This document shows, one piece after another, positions 1 to 56,459 of a DNA stretch of 64,000 nucleotides (its first letter is position 1; every line of letters begins with the position of its first letter). The DNA is taken from assembly GCF_010015445.1 (NCBI RefSeq), contig NC_053128.1:10453840-10517839 (forward strand), in the 5' to 3' direction. Under the pieces are notes generated by a model. That model was not told the origin of the DNA. It saw only the letters and a list, made by a program, of their open reading frames with translations, and ran no database searches. Position numbers and translations under genes: made by a program. The stretch comes from Perca fluviatilis. Its lineage: Eukaryota; Chordata; Actinopteri; Perciformes; Percidae.

Positions 1-54
1 ATTCACGTCTTACTCAGCGTGTGCAGCTTAGCTAAATACTGATCAAAACCTAAA

Positions 55-56
<2 letters not shown>

Positions 57-140
<84 letters not shown>
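57..140. repeat. (CTAT)n microsatellite
   Basis: Uninterrupted tetranucleotide array of about 21 units, close to the window start. Confidence 0.98.
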
Positions 141-141
<1 letters not shown>

Positions 142-921
142 GCATCCTCACCTATGACGTGCAGAAAGATTGACCCTTTTATCTTGTCGTCTTCCTCACC
201 ACATCCACTTAGAGCCATATATATGTTGAATCTCTGCTTAAACCTTTTCCAGTTGTCAGCCAGATTTCCCGTTAGCTGCATAGGTGTCGGTCGACTTAGC
301 TTATCCATGTTTTTTTTCTCTCCGCTTGATGAGCGATCACCCGTTGCTAGCGTTAGCCTCTTTTGCTAAGAACTCCGCTTCTTCTTGCAGCGACAATCCC
401 TCTTCTGACACCATGTTACGTTTGTTCCTTATGTACGACAAACTGGGCGCGGCAGCATGCTTACTTATGAGAACTCTTTATTACTTTAACAGCCTCGTCA
501 ACACATGTAGGCTACCCACTCGTCGTGCCAAACACTGTTCACTTCCTGTGCATTCTAAGACTTCTGGGTAATTTAGTACAATAAACCTTTTATCAACGCA
601 GAATGGGTGACAGCTTTCTTTTTTATACCCAAAATTAGTTTTAAGATGTGTTTTTCAAAGATTCAGTAAAGGATCTCCTTTCAAAATGCTGTCAAATGAC
701 TTCACACACAGGTTAGAAATTCACATTTCAGTTGAATGCAGATTAGTTTTAATTTTCTTTTTGAAAGGAAGATGATGACCCCCGCATTTAATATTCTAAT
801 ATACTTCAAAACCAGCAGAGTCTGCAGACTGAAGCTTTTCATTTGTAAAGAGTTGTATTTCGTCTCAGCGCTGAATGGTTTTGTGTTTCTCTGTCACCTG
901 AGAGTGTATTGAGGTACAACG

Positions 922-928
<7 letters not shown>

Positions 929-955
<27 letters not shown>

Positions 956-1047
956 GGGATGTGTGTGTGTGTGTGGGGATGTGTGTGTGTGTTGTTGGGG
1001 GGATGTGTGTGTGTGGGGGATGTGTGTGTGTGTGTGTGTGTCAATGT

Positions 1048-1080
<33 letters not shown>

Positions 1081-1100
1081 AATGTGGATGTGTGTGTGTG
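929..1100. repeat. Interrupted (GT)n minisatellite-like tract
   Basis: Blocks of GT dinucleotides separated by GGGGAT and TCAATGTGG spacers, some of which recur. This suggests expansion of a compound unit. Confidence 0.95.
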
Positions 1101-3108
1101 AGAATTAAATTATATTGTTTAGCGTGGACTGTTCCAAAAGTGAGTGGCAGAGGAGGAGTGTGTTATTGGTGGGGGTGGGGCTTCTATCTTCTACCTATTG
1201 TCGGTATGTTTTTCACCCCTATTTGGTTACCTGCGTCATCATATATGGAACGGTTCTAGTCTCTGTTTCAGCAGAGCTTTTTGTTATTTTACAACATTTT
1301 GAAGCAGCACATCTGTTAGGGTGTTTGATAACTTAGGTTGGAGAAAATCAAGCGTAGGAGAGTAATTGTTTTGTATTTAAACTCTCAATGGCAATAACTA
1401 TTTCTACAGGGGTCCTCAGATCAGTTTTATTAAATACAAATACACTATTTGGCTAAAACCACCTCATTACAAAACCATGGCCATTAACATGCTGCTATTA
1501 AAGCCTCCACTTGTTTTGCAGAGGTTGTGAGGTCCAACACTGATGTGCAAATGATATGTGGAAATAAACGATACAAGGGTGAATTTAAAATCAACTAAAT
1601 ACATAAATGGAAATACAATACTAGTTAGTAATACCATTTGCAGTGCTGCAACAAATTCTGCAATACATTACAATCAATATTGCAAACAAAAACAACATAC
1701 AACATAGGGCTGCTCGATTATGGAAAGAAAAATAATAATCACGATTATTTAACACGATTATTCATTGACTTTTTGAAAGATGTTGCATTTATTGAACTTA
1801 AAAAAAGTGAAACGGTTAAACAAATCAAAAGTGAAAACACCTTGAACTGTGAAATTTACCTTTAATACTTTCCCGTTTTGAACTTTCTTTTTTCATTCAG
1901 AACACAAGATCAAATAAGAGTTTACTTGCCAAATGTGCAAAATAATGGTTTTGAATGATTACATTGTGTTTGTGATCGTTAGGAGCAATTTGATTAATTG
2001 ATTAAGGGAAAAAATATAAATTATTCCAAGAACTACCGCTCTATTTTTATGATTTTTGACTAGGAGTGAGTTTGGATTGAAAGAGAATAGGGAAACAGTG
2101 TTTTACTTACAGCAACAATTCAAAGCTACATTTGCATAAGTTAACTACAATCGTGAGTTGTTTGAACACCGAGGAACACGGCGAAGCATGTGTTGAATGC
2201 ATGTATGCACTTGTTTCTACACTCTTAGGCATGCACAGCGCAAACACAGAGACGTAGACAGATACATAATCTAAATTTCCCTGTTTCTTTCTCTGCTCTC
2301 CCTCTCCCACTCAATATACATCGCATTCAAGCCACTCGCAATCATGCATTTTTCATGTGGCAGCAGTTATGGCGTTGGGTCCTGCTCTGTAGTTCACCTC
2401 CACCCTTCTTTATCAGACGACTCCCAGTCACGTTTTCCACACCATCCCTGCCTCAGCACAACCTTTTTTTCTGAGGTGCTATACTGACCTATATCACACT
2501 GAGCCAGTAAACATGAGAAGGGGAGGGGGAGGGGGGGGGAACTGCCAGGGGTCAAAGTTTGGATTTTGAAATGCACTAATCCCCCCCCGAATGTTTGCTG
2601 ATGTGTTTTTAGCTCTACTTTAACCCTCCCTTCCCTCTTCTCCCCTGTGGATTTAGTCCCCTTTGGCAGCTTGGAAAGTAAATAAGGTGTGTTATCGCTG
2701 CCAACATACCTAACTCCAACTTCCTGGTTCGTTTTGACTGTCCCACCCTGCCACAGTCACCAGAAATCAGAGCCTCTGTTAATAATTACCATCGCCACAC
2801 ATCCCGTCATCCCAGTGGCACTGAGGCTTCCACGCTGCACTGTGTTTGCCGTCTTCCTGTTTTTATTTCTGGGATGGTGCAGAGAGAAGATTGTGTGCCC
2901 TCAATAATGCTTTCATTGACAGTTTCTCTTCAGCCAGGCTGTTCCGTGCTGTTAGGTCGCTGCACAATTGCCTGTCTGATAAAGTTTGAAAAACTCGAAG
3001 GACAGCAGAAAGATGTGGGCTGCAGACTGGGACAGATAAAGAGTTGATGCTGCGAGCTGCGCTTCAGCTCGAGGGAGCCGTCACCTGGCAACCAGGAGAT
3101 CACATTTC

Positions 3109-3140
<32 letters not shown>

Positions 3141-3326
3141 TAGGTGTTTGTGTGTGCGACAAACCTTCAGGCACGTTTGAGGACCGTGTTCTTTTCCAGT
3201 ATAACGAAGATTCACACAGCCCAGGCTTAGGAGATGACAAGTGAAATCATCATCATGTGCAGTTGGTCTGTCTCGTGGCCTTCACGCCTGTCCCCTCACC
3301 TGTTTACCTGCACTGTGTTTTTGCAG

Positions 3327-47134
<43,808 letters not shown>

Positions 47135-47373
47135 CAGCGCCAGCCTTCGGCTCATCTCACCTGCTGCGTCCTTTCACTTATTGACTTGCATCATGAGGTG
47201 ACAGAAAATAGGCATTTTGCAGAAAGTGAGCTTTTCTCTGATCAATCTAATTCCAGTTTTCAAAGCACAAAAAAGGACACCGTGTATGTTGTCCTTTTTT
47301 GTTTCTCTTGGTCTTTTTGTCAAACTTCACTTGGGAAGATAATTGTTTTCAACAGTACAGGGGTCAGTTAAAG
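47135..47373 (+). other. igsf9: Likely start of the igsf9 3' UTR
   Basis: Follows the TGA stop. No AATAAA or ATTAAA seen before the hAT element begins at 47374, so the transcript may run into the transposon. Confidence 0.6.
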
Positions 47374-48593
47374 CAGTGGTTCCCAAACTTTTTCACATCA
47401 AGAACCCCTAAACTGACACAAAAAGAACACAGACCCCCCCCCATTATGATACGATTTTGTCCCCCATCTGATAGGATTCTTACTTTTAGATGTTTTGTTA
47501 CAGAAAGTGTATGAAACAGACGACCGAAATAGTCATTCCTTCTGTCATTGTGTTACCTAAATGTCAAGGCATTACCAACCCTGGGAACTTGCTCACTCTC
47601 GTTCTGTCTAGGTTTTTACAGCAGAGTTTGGTTGTGCTCGACCATATGATACTAGGAACTGAATGCGTAGCCGGCCGACTGAAAAGGGAAGAAGGGGCCT
47701 ACCTTGATTCAGCGTCCTCCGGCCCGGCGTCCTTAGCTAGCCTGCTCCTCTTCCTTCGCCAGGCGGCGTAGCCTCCAACAGCGTTGCCACACAGTTGACC
47801 GTTCATTTTGTAAACCTTTTTTAAAGACGCACACACAACAATAACATAACTTGAGGAGGGAGAAAAAGTCAGCGAAATCAGGAATCGCTGACTCTCTGTC
47901 AGTCTCTCATTCAGGCTCTTTCCACCGTCCCACGTCTTGGCGTGTTCAGACTGCCTGTGTCGGCCGGTCTGGCAAAAAACGCGCTTCTTCTTTCCTTTTT
48001 ATTTTGAATGGGGGGGGTAGTGTGTTAAGGCTGCGGCGGGGGTTGCCGCAGGTGGGACGTGCAAAAAAACGTTTTGAGAAACGCAACCCCACGTCATGCT
48101 GCGGTGGCCAATCACGTAACCGGGGATCAGACTTGTCGGTGTGTTTTGAGCTGTGGTTTGAGGCGCTGTGCGAATCCCGTACAGGAAACGGGGAACATCA
48201 CTGCCTCTATCGCTGCCACAAGAAAGTTTGAAAACACAATGAGGGGTAAAAAAAAACGAAACACAAGCACTGAACTGCCAGGGAGTTTGTGTAATGCTAC
48301 GTCTCGCTCGTATCTTTTCTTTCTCTCTCTCCTGTGAAATGAAGTGCGGTCGGAAGCGTCGAGATCTATAAACGACATCATGGAAATCAGTAATTGTGAA
48401 ATAAAAAGTCTAATTGTGCTTTGTGAGCTCCGTGACGCAGCTAAGCCCCCACCCACCCCAGCCGGGCGGCCAGTGAAATATTGGAATATATTGGAATTAT
48501 AGTGAAAATAAATGATTCCCCTTTTTGAGTGGGACCCCCCCCCCCCTCCCTGCAATCCCCTCGAGGACCCCACTTTGGAAATGGGAACCACTG
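47374..48593. mobile_element. Non-autonomous hAT transposon, 1,220 bp, in the igsf9 3' flank
   Basis: Left end CAGTGGTTCCCAAACTTTTT, right end CCACTTTGGAAATGGGAACC followed by ACTG. Perfect 8-bp duplication AGTTAAAG (47366-47373, 48594-48601). No transposase-like ORF inside. Same family as the short element at 33044. Confidence 0.93.
48400..48405 (+). promoter_or_regulatory. First AATAAA after the igsf9 stop codon
   Basis: Canonical polyadenylation hexamer within the hAT element, followed after about 15-20 bases by TG/GT-containing sequence (TTGTGCTTTGTGAGC). Use as the real poly-A site is inferred only. Confidence 0.35.
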
Positions 48594-48601
48594 AGTTAAA
48601 G

Positions 48602-49502
48602 TAATGGAGACACAAAAATGACCTTTACCCTTGTGCGGAGCTTTAAAAGGTTGTTTTGCTTTTTGCTCTTGGCACTTTCCTTTGACACAGTCTGCCAATA
48701 TCAAAGCTTCCCACTGCGCTGATGGATTCACCACGTTCTCCGTGTGTGGTTTTTAATATGCATTCATCATCCAGGGATGACGTAGTAGCCACACAAGGGA
48801 CAAAACCGGTCTCAGTCATCATCAAGTGACTGGTTTAGGCCGGGGATGATGAAGTTTTTAAGATGTCATCAATCACCTTTGAGTTTAACAAGAGCTGTTT
48901 ATGAAATGCCAATACATAAATAAGGAAGATAGATAGAATATGAAATTGTTATTTTGCTATACTGTTACTGTTCTGCTTTAGTCCAACACTGTCTCGAAAA
49001 GTAAGTCTTTTACCAACAGAGATAATTATATAATAATAATAATAATAATAATGATGATAATAATATACTGTGAATTTCTGGAATCTAAAAATCTACTTCG
49101 TGTGGATAAAAGCCTTAGTTTCCTCCCCAGGCCGTCTCCTTGTTTAGCCGAGCAAGACCCCTAATTATGTTTGGTAATTGAAGAGGGTCAAGTCAATATG
49201 TTGAGTTTGTCCTTGTTTATTTTGTATGGACATAAAGGGAAATTAGCTTTTATTTTTGCTTTGACTTTGATTTACCAAGGGTCAGTTCACTGAAAGAGCA
49301 CTGCTTTTCCCTCCCAGCAGCGCCTGCTTTGTACTCACACAGCTGCTAACATTGACACTTGGGAGCCAACAGTGTTGCTGATTTAGTGGCACCAGTTAAG
49401 TGGTTTAATGCCTTGTTTGAGGGCACGTCAACAGCAGCGATGGAGCACATCCCCGTAGGGTTGGGCGACAATTACTACTTACCATGGACCTGCATATTAA
49501 TG
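48602..49502. other. Downstream flank, no gene seen
   Basis: Short (AAT)n stretch near 49032. No exon-like or repeat structure with borders. Confidence 0.45.
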
Positions 49503-49910
49503 CCGTCATCAGGGCTGCCCCCTCAATTAGTCAAATAATCAGTCATTTGGTCTTGGTTGACTTCAGATTTCTTTAGTCAGTGTGTCTGTTATTTCCAGGA
49601 AACTTAAAGGTGCTGTAGGTAGGATTGTGAAGATCCAGGACTTAGCCAAAAAATGTGAACATCGACAACTTCTCAGTCCCTCCCCCCCTTTCTGATAAAG
49701 CCCAAAACGATCTCCTAAGCCCCTCCCCCCACAAGGGAGAGCTGTGCACGATAGAGCGCGTGTGAAGGGGAGGAAACCTATCTGCAGCTCGTGCGCGAGG
49801 AAGGGGAAGGGGAGGACGCTATGAAATGCTTGGGCCTGTGCAGTGATTGACACGCAGTTAGACAACCCCATTCCCGATTAAATCAACTAATCGATCCAAC
49901 TAATCGACAA
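49503..49910. repeat. Degraded, probably composite DNA-transposon remnants
   Basis: CAGGGCTGCCCCCTCAATTA and ATCAACTAATCGATCC resemble the ends of a hAT-type element. They surround a separate block starting TTAAAGGTGCTGTAGGTAGG, possibly a nested TTAA-type MITE whose right border I could not fix. Confidence 0.4.
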
Positions 49911-50856
49911 AATGGAGGATCGAGAAGAATTTCTTGAATCAAGGACAGTCTTAGCTGTCATATTACAAATGCTGTTGTCCAAATTGTAATCTAAAGATAA
50001 CAAAATTAGTTATTTAAGTTTTTGTTTTTTTCCACTGCACAGTCACATCAGTATTTAAAACTACAAATTTTCAGACCCAAATTACGGTAATTGATTTCAG
50101 TGGAACCCACATGTTCAGTGGATTCAGTAAAAGTGAGTAAAACGTGTTCAACAAAAACCTGTAATTATAACTGGAAAGGATTTTTCTCAAAGTTCCCATA
50201 TATATCGACGCTGTCAGATGAAAACCTTGTATGTCCAAAACCGTTATTCAGGAAAGGAAAAAGGCTAATTTGAAAACATTTTTTATTAATTATAAAATAA
50301 TATAAATAATAATTTCCATTTTACCTTAGACGAAGTCAGACCAAATTGACTCGTCACTGTTTAAATATTTGAAAAACCCACAGGCAGACATAATAGGTGA
50401 CCAATAGCATTGATTTATGAAAAACCTGACTTGAATATTGATTGAAAATGACAAAATGTTTCTGCCCAAAACAGTGTTTTCAATGGAAAGCATCTAAAGC
50501 CTGCTCGAAGAAGTCACCAGATAATTTTGCATATTGGTGACTTTTTACATCCATACTAGATATTTTAGAAATAATAAAAGTCAAGCTCTACTTAACGGAC
50601 TTGTCGTTCCGGCTTTAGCATGAGCTAACATTATTGTTGAAGTTGCTGTCATCTCATCAAGTTCCCTGGACAAAAAATTGTCAGTGATCAGTGATTGGTC
50701 TTTCACATTTCGGTCTAGCTGATGATTGGTCGACTGAATGAGAAATACTGTTGATTCTCTTCAAGCATGGGAAGCTAGAATTGGTTTTGCTGTGCCACTT
50801 TCTGGTGAGAGTTGTGTCTGTTGTAAGGCCTAACAGTGGAACACAGTTCATTGCAT

Positions 50857-51130
50857 TAGGGCTGCAAGTAATGATTATTTTCATTGTCGATTAATCGATT
50901 TGTTGTTTGGTCTATGAAAGAAATGGTGAAAAAAGTCGATCAGTGTTTGCTAAAGAACAAGATGACGTCATCAAATGTCCACAACTCAAAGATATTCACT
51001 TTACTGTCATAGAAAAGTGAAGAAACTAGAAAATATTATCGCTGGAATCAGAGAAAAATTACTTTTTAAAAAAAAAAAAAAAATAAAATAAAAAAAAAAA
51101 AAAATTTATTAAATAAAAAAAAAATTTTAC
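50857..51130. repeat. Partial hAT-type element
   Basis: Left end TAGGGCTGCAAGTAATGATT followed by TTCATTGTCGATTAATCG, a pattern seen in fish hAT MITEs. It runs into an A-rich tract at 51064-51123; no right end or duplication found. Confidence 0.5.
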
Positions 51131-51997
51131 ATTGCATTCAACATTAATTAATAATTTTTTTTATGTGGTATACATGTATATCCTGTGTTGGACACACTCA
51201 AACCATTGATCTCGCCAAGCCCTGCTTCCCAATGTAGATTAAGATTCTTCCTGGGGGATAAACCAGTGACTTTCCTGGCACAAACCTGCCACCCCTGCCC
51301 CTAATCCTGCGGAGAGAAACATGCTTATGCCTCATGCTCGCTTTTCTTCATGAACAATGGAGGAAAAGAGAAAATTGGCTTTTGCTTGCTGCTCTAGCTC
51401 AGGGCCTTCACATTAGTCAACCAAATAATTAACTCGGAGCTCCACAGCAGTACCAGAGCATTGTGGGGTATCCATCCTATAATTGAAATTCACTCATAGA
51501 GGCTACATTTACTGCAAATCAATGTTTCACTTCTGTAGAACATTTTCATTTTCTGGTGTACACATATTGTACCTCAAGTCTGCAAATGATCAAACCCCAT
51601 GTGCTGCTCTGGGGATTTGTAGTCAGCACTACTTTTTTTGCCTACGTTTTTGAAATAGAATCTAAATATTGTGCTTGCCATACATCAAACAATGATTTTT
51701 TTTATTTTTTTTTATTTTGATTTATCTTTTATACATTCAGGGCTATAACCTGAATAATGGATTCACACGGGGAACTACTGCGTGCTGTAGGTTGAGTGAA
51801 CTGAAGGATTCGAACGTGAAATGTTCTCGCAGAAAATGTACACAACACACCACTGGATATGTGTGGAGAAACTGAATAAAACATCAAGGAAACCTGTTCT
51901 CAAAGACCTGTGGACAACCGCGAGGGCTCATAAACCTGGTTATACTGCTACCTTTTCAGTTGTTGTGTGTACTTAGGGGGATTAGCTTTAAAGCAAG

Positions 51998-53132
51998 CGC
52001 TCTTTTATTATGGCCATTAAGCGGTGAATGAATTATTTGCAAATGCCAGGAAGTGACTCCTCAAGCTAGAAACCAATCAAGGTCTTCTGAAAATAAATGT
52101 CATATACCAAATTGAGAAATGTATCATGGCACTCATGTTTCCTTGGCAAGTTCTAAACTCTCCATAATTAGTGAGTAACTTCAGTCTTTATGTGAGGGAA
52201 TGTCAACGTTATGACTGTAATACTCTGGCTGCACAGTTTAGTTTGAAGGAAAATTACACTTTTCTTTTTTTTTTTAAACTACCACTTCACCAATTTCTGC
52301 TAGACAAATTCCCAGATTTGTTTTTTATGAGAATAGTTTTATTGGCCAAATGTTCAATGTACACAGGAATTTGACTTGGTGGTGATACAGCGCAGTGAAA
52401 TAGCAAAGTTAAAATGCAAATTAAAAAGTCAAAGAGAGTAAAATACAGAATTACAATAATTACAAGATATCTATAAATAAAATAGGGAATAATAAAATGC
52501 ATGAAGCAGACCAGTTTCAACTGTTAAAACTTTAGCTGAAGTGAAGAAAAAAAACTGCTGATTGTGAGCCAGAGTCCTTCTAAGTGATTGGGAGGGAAAA
52601 AAACAAAACTGTTAAAGAGCCGAAAGTTTGAGCTGCAAATGGTATTGTAATAGTCCAAATCTCAGCTGCATTTCCGTATGTTTATTTTTAAGTCATATTT
52701 TCACACGTGTGTTTTAACGCCCCTGAAAACTTCAGATCTAAAGTATTTCTCAATAACTTTAAATATTCATGACCCAAAAAGAAACACCCCAAAGCCGTTT
52801 TCTCATGTGAACTCCAGGCAAAGTCTGCCCCTGGTTCGTCGGACGTTGTCTGGAGTTCAGTAGTATTACGGTATTACTGTAATCGCAGAGTTGATTTAAA
52901 TACAGAGAATCCAGTCATAACGTTGACATTCCCTCACATAAAGACTGAAGTTACTCACTAATTATGGCGAGTTTAGAACTTGCCAAGGAAACATGAGCGC
53001 CATGATAAACTTTTCAATTTGGTATATGACATTTATTTTCAGAAGACCTTGATTGGTTTCTAGCTTCAGGAGTCACTTCCTGGCATTTGCAAATAATTCA
53101 TTCACCGCTTAATGGCCATAATAAAAGAGCGC
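51998..53132. repeat. Long inverted repeat, about 221-bp arms, 694-bp spacer
   Basis: Arms 51998-52217 and 52912-53132 are reverse complements with only about 6-7 differences by eye. They share TATGGCCATTAAGCGGTGAA and AGGGAATGTCAACGTTATGA. No TSD was recognised. The spacer holds an antisense LINE-like 3' end (52322-52530). Confidence 0.9.
52322..52530 (-). repeat. LINE-like 3' end fragment, minus strand
   Basis: On the minus strand it reads AAGTCAAATTCCTGTGTACA and TTGGCCAATAAAACTATTCT, matching the common 3' terminus of fish LINEs. No coding part remains. Confidence 0.5.
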
Positions 53133-53142
53133 GATGACAGTT

Positions 53143-54105
53143 AAGTTTAATTAAATTTAATTTAATTGTATTTATAGTATCAAATCATAACAAGAGTTAT
53201 CTCACTTTAAGGCCCTGAGACACCAACCCGATAATCGGCCGTCTGACAGTCTGGCGAGGTCAGTGACTCGAGTCTGTTCGGTGTGTTCCGCCTTCATTTT
53301 TGGCCGATTTGACATGTTGAATCGGAGGGCGGGCAGTCGGACTCAAAGACCAATCTGATTGGTGGCGCGCTAACCCGGAAATGACGAGCGGGATGAGTGA
53401 CGGACGCCTCTCAAAGACCGATTCAGCAACTGCGTGGTCCATTTCTCGCTTAAAATGTTTTCAGAAACACCTTTCGGTGAACTATTTTTGTAAAATATGA
53501 GATCGTATTCCGAATGAGCCGCCATTATGGTCGGCTGGAGAAGCCGGACCCACATAACGCGTTCGTCATTTCCGGGTTTTCACTGTTTGAGCAACAATAC
53601 AGATTAGCGCCACCTGCTGTTATGGAGACGTATTACGTCTCGGGCACGCGCAGAACGTACGCTCAAGTCGGCGTCGCTTCGGTGTGTTCAGAGGCACTTT
53701 TTGGACCTCGGGGAGCCAACTGATCAGTCCGACTGCCTTTTCTGCCGACGGCCGGCCGTTGGGTTGGTGTGTCAGGGCCTTTACTGATAGAGTAGGTCTA
53801 GACCACACTCTATAATTTCCAAAGTCAAAGAACCAACAATTTCCCACGAGCAAGCATTTGGTGCAACAGTGGCGAGGAAAAACGTCCTTTTAGGCAGAAA
53901 CTACGGCTCTTTGTGGCCTGGTCACTGCCGGTTTGGACACAGACACAGACACTGATACAGATAAGATATACAGATATAGAGAAATATGATTCATAATAAT
54001 GCTAGCAGTTGGAATGACGAACAGTGGCAGTTATAGTAACGATAAAGATAGTGGAACTATTACTATAAATAATAGTTGCGGGGCATAGCAGGGCGTAGCG
54101 GGGTG
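53143..54105 (+). repeat. Dispersed repeat R1, copy 2, split by a MITE
   Basis: R1 starts at 53143 (AATTGTATTTATAGTATCAA) and is interrupted at 53209. It resumes at 53784 with CTGATAGAGTAGGTCTAGAC, then GTGGCGAGGAAAAACGTCC and a GGGCATAGCAGGGCGTAG-type tail. Confidence 0.85.
53210..53780. mobile_element. 571-bp PIF/Harbinger-like MITE nested in R1
   Basis: Left end AGGCCCTGAGACACCAACCC, right end GGGTTGGTGTGTCAGGGCCT. TTA flanks both sides (53207-53209, 53781-53783) and sits within R1's ACTTTACAG. A 3-bp TTA duplication fits PIF/Harbinger. Confidence 0.88.
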
Positions 54106-54378
54106 TTTAGCCACCAAAACGACGCAATTTGGATTAAAACTCTCCCGAGGAACGAACGAGCGTTTCCTGGGTGAAAAGTATTTTGTTTTCGTCGCATAGT
54201 GAACTCCGCTCCCCGCTTTGAAAGCGCTGTGTTTTATGTTGACGCCACGTCGTGCTATTTCATTCTGAGATTATTTTCCATTGAATATTGAAGTTGATAA
54301 ATAAGTGTTTTGGCATGGCTGGTCGAGTGGATTTAATTCTTACATGTTTTGTTGTGCGAGATCAAACCCCCCCCCACC

Positions 54379-54379
<1 letters not shown>

Positions 54380-54413
<34 letters not shown>
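54380..54413. repeat. (AC)n microsatellite
   Basis: About 17 CA units after a C-rich run. Confidence 0.95.
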
Positions 54414-54414
<1 letters not shown>

Positions 54415-54417
<3 letters not shown>

Positions 54418-55779
54418 TTTCTTCACGAATAGCACCCCTGCATTAAGGTATTCATGTGCATTGATGGGAATGCTGAAAAATCCTTAATCAACACGTTCTT
54501 AGACAAAATGTAATGTTATATAGGTATTATGGGAAGCAGAAATTCATAAATGTACTATTTCATTGAATTTATCAGATCAGAATTAGCATTCAGTGCTGGT
54601 CAGAGCTTCAGGAATAGTTTTCAGGTTTCTGATGGCAGCTACTCTCTCCTCCCTCTGCTCCTTTTACACCATGTAAACCAGAGAGCCACTCTGGGATGGT
54701 GTGCAGACACGCAGCTTCATTCTGCTCTTTTGACACTGAGTGGGCAGCTGACTTCATTGACTCATAAAATCCTTGTCTTACATCTGAACCAGCTTCCAAT
54801 TAAACTAATGGTATCAGTACTGCAGCCCCCGTCTCGAGGACAATGATCGGAGCTAATGTAACAAGTCATCTTTTTTAATCCTCTGCCATTCCATTTATTT
54901 AGAATTTTACATCACTTTGACATCAGAGATGAAGGGGTGGGGCAAACATATTTCTTGCGAGTGGAGGTGGAGTAGACTTTTGCCGCGAGCAAACAAAGAA
55001 AGCCGTAACGAGTGCAGCCCTGGAACGGGTACCGCTTCAACAGCTCATTTCAAAGGCGAACACTCGTGGCATTCAAACGACAAAATAGCAGTTCACACTG
55101 ACAGGTAGCATTATTTATATATATTTTTTTTTTGTATGTATACATGGTGTGAATTTATCAGCTGCGCATTCGCTGACATTCAGGCTTTCTTCTCCGCTCA
55201 ATCTGTTGCTGTCAACCCACCGGTGACCGATTTGCTTTTGAAGTGATATTTTTCAGTGAATAAGTTTCTTTCATCCTGTGATTCCTTATTTATTTTTTAA
55301 GCTTTCTATACAAAAAAAGGGATACAACGGCAGCTTGACATCAGCTTTATATAGAGAGAGTGCATAAGTCTGGGGTCACAGTGCTATGTGTGGTTTGTGA
55401 TCTGTGTTGTGTTCATTGGCCTTTTAACATTAATGTTTCAAGTGCTGATGAAAATTAGTTAGGTGTTTATTTACTTTACTTACCACTTACTGCATGGAGT
55501 TTTATTAAGAGTTCAGTATGCTTGAAAGGTACGTATGACTTTTTAAAGTTGTGATCTATAACACTACTGTGGTAACGGCAAGTGCAGTTTAATGCCACAG
55601 TACTTTGAACACTCCTTGAGCAGCTACTTTGTCAGAAATACAACAGAAGAGCAACTGATGTGTACCGTTTACAGTGCAGCCAAACATAAATGATGTCCTT
55701 TCAGCACAGAAATCTGCACATCAGCCGTTGCCTTGTTTTGTAGATGCATTTTTACACACAAACGCAAATACATTGTGTC
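54415..55779. other. Flank without recognised features
   Basis: No protein-like ORF with exon signals and no bordered repeat found. Confidence 0.45.
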
Positions 55780-55879
55780 ACCTGTGACTGCTGCACAATG
55801 TGAAAGCCACACCATGTTTCCAATTGAATGCTTTTAATGTGACGTAGCAGCAGCTGGAGAGGTTTGGTTTGCATTGGCA

Positions 55880-56455
55880 GTAACTTAATACAGAGTAGAG
55901 AAAAGCATTAATGTCCCCGAGGGGCAATTTGGCTCGCAGACAGTAGAAATGAATATTAAATACAACAATAAATAAAATGGAATCCATATAATATATACAT
56001 AAACTCATAGATACATATACACAGGAATAGCGCCACTGTTGCCGTCGTCACTCGACCGTCAAAGGAAGCAGCGGAAGAAAAACGAAAGGAGGCACCGCTT
56101 ATCACAGGCCAAAAGCCATTTTTTCGTTTAAAAAGCCAATAACCGATGGAATAAAAGATCTCATAAATCCATTTGTGTCGCCTCTAGGGAGGTAAAACCC
56201 TCCACCTTGAGGGAAGCAGATGAAACGGTAAACGGTGATGAATTGTTTCCTGTGAATCCTAGTGAAATGGGAAGGCAGTTCGAATGGCTCCGAAACTAAC
56301 AATGAAAAGCCATTCATTAGAGCGTTAATGGCTGTTGCTGACAAAATGCTGAACATTAAGTAGTATCTAAAAAGGGCATTGAGGAGCACGTTCAATCTAA
56401 AAACTTCTCCTGTTTGAACGATGGTGTGCAACAGGGCCAAGTACATCCCCGACAA
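55880..56455 (-). mobile_element. Probable LINE 3' end, minus strand
   Basis: A minus-strand frame (56455-56102) ends DTNGFMRSFIPSVIGFLNEK, resembling the R-SFIPSAI-LLN segment at the end of some fish LINE ORFs. It is followed by AATTGCCCCTCGGGGACATT, similar to LINE 3' UTR ends. The upstream part is not recognisable as reverse transcriptase. Confidence 0.4.
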
Positions 56456-56459
56456 AACG

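Larger units (their letters stand above)
1..3326. other. Upstream intron or flank without a recognisable exon
   Basis: I looked for the missing signal peptide and first half of Ig1 (a VIEW-type motif) on the + strand and saw none. The stretch holds simple repeats, a partial hAT-type end (TAGGGCTGCTCGATTATGG at 1706) and no supported gene. It is most likely the 3' part of a large intron of igsf9. Confidence 0.6.

Noticed and set aside
47851..48231. 126-aa ORF in the 3' flank
   Set aside because: Lies entirely inside the hAT element and resembles no transposase or host domain.
53514..53723. 69-aa ORF
   Set aside because: Lies inside the Harbinger-like MITE; no recognisable product.
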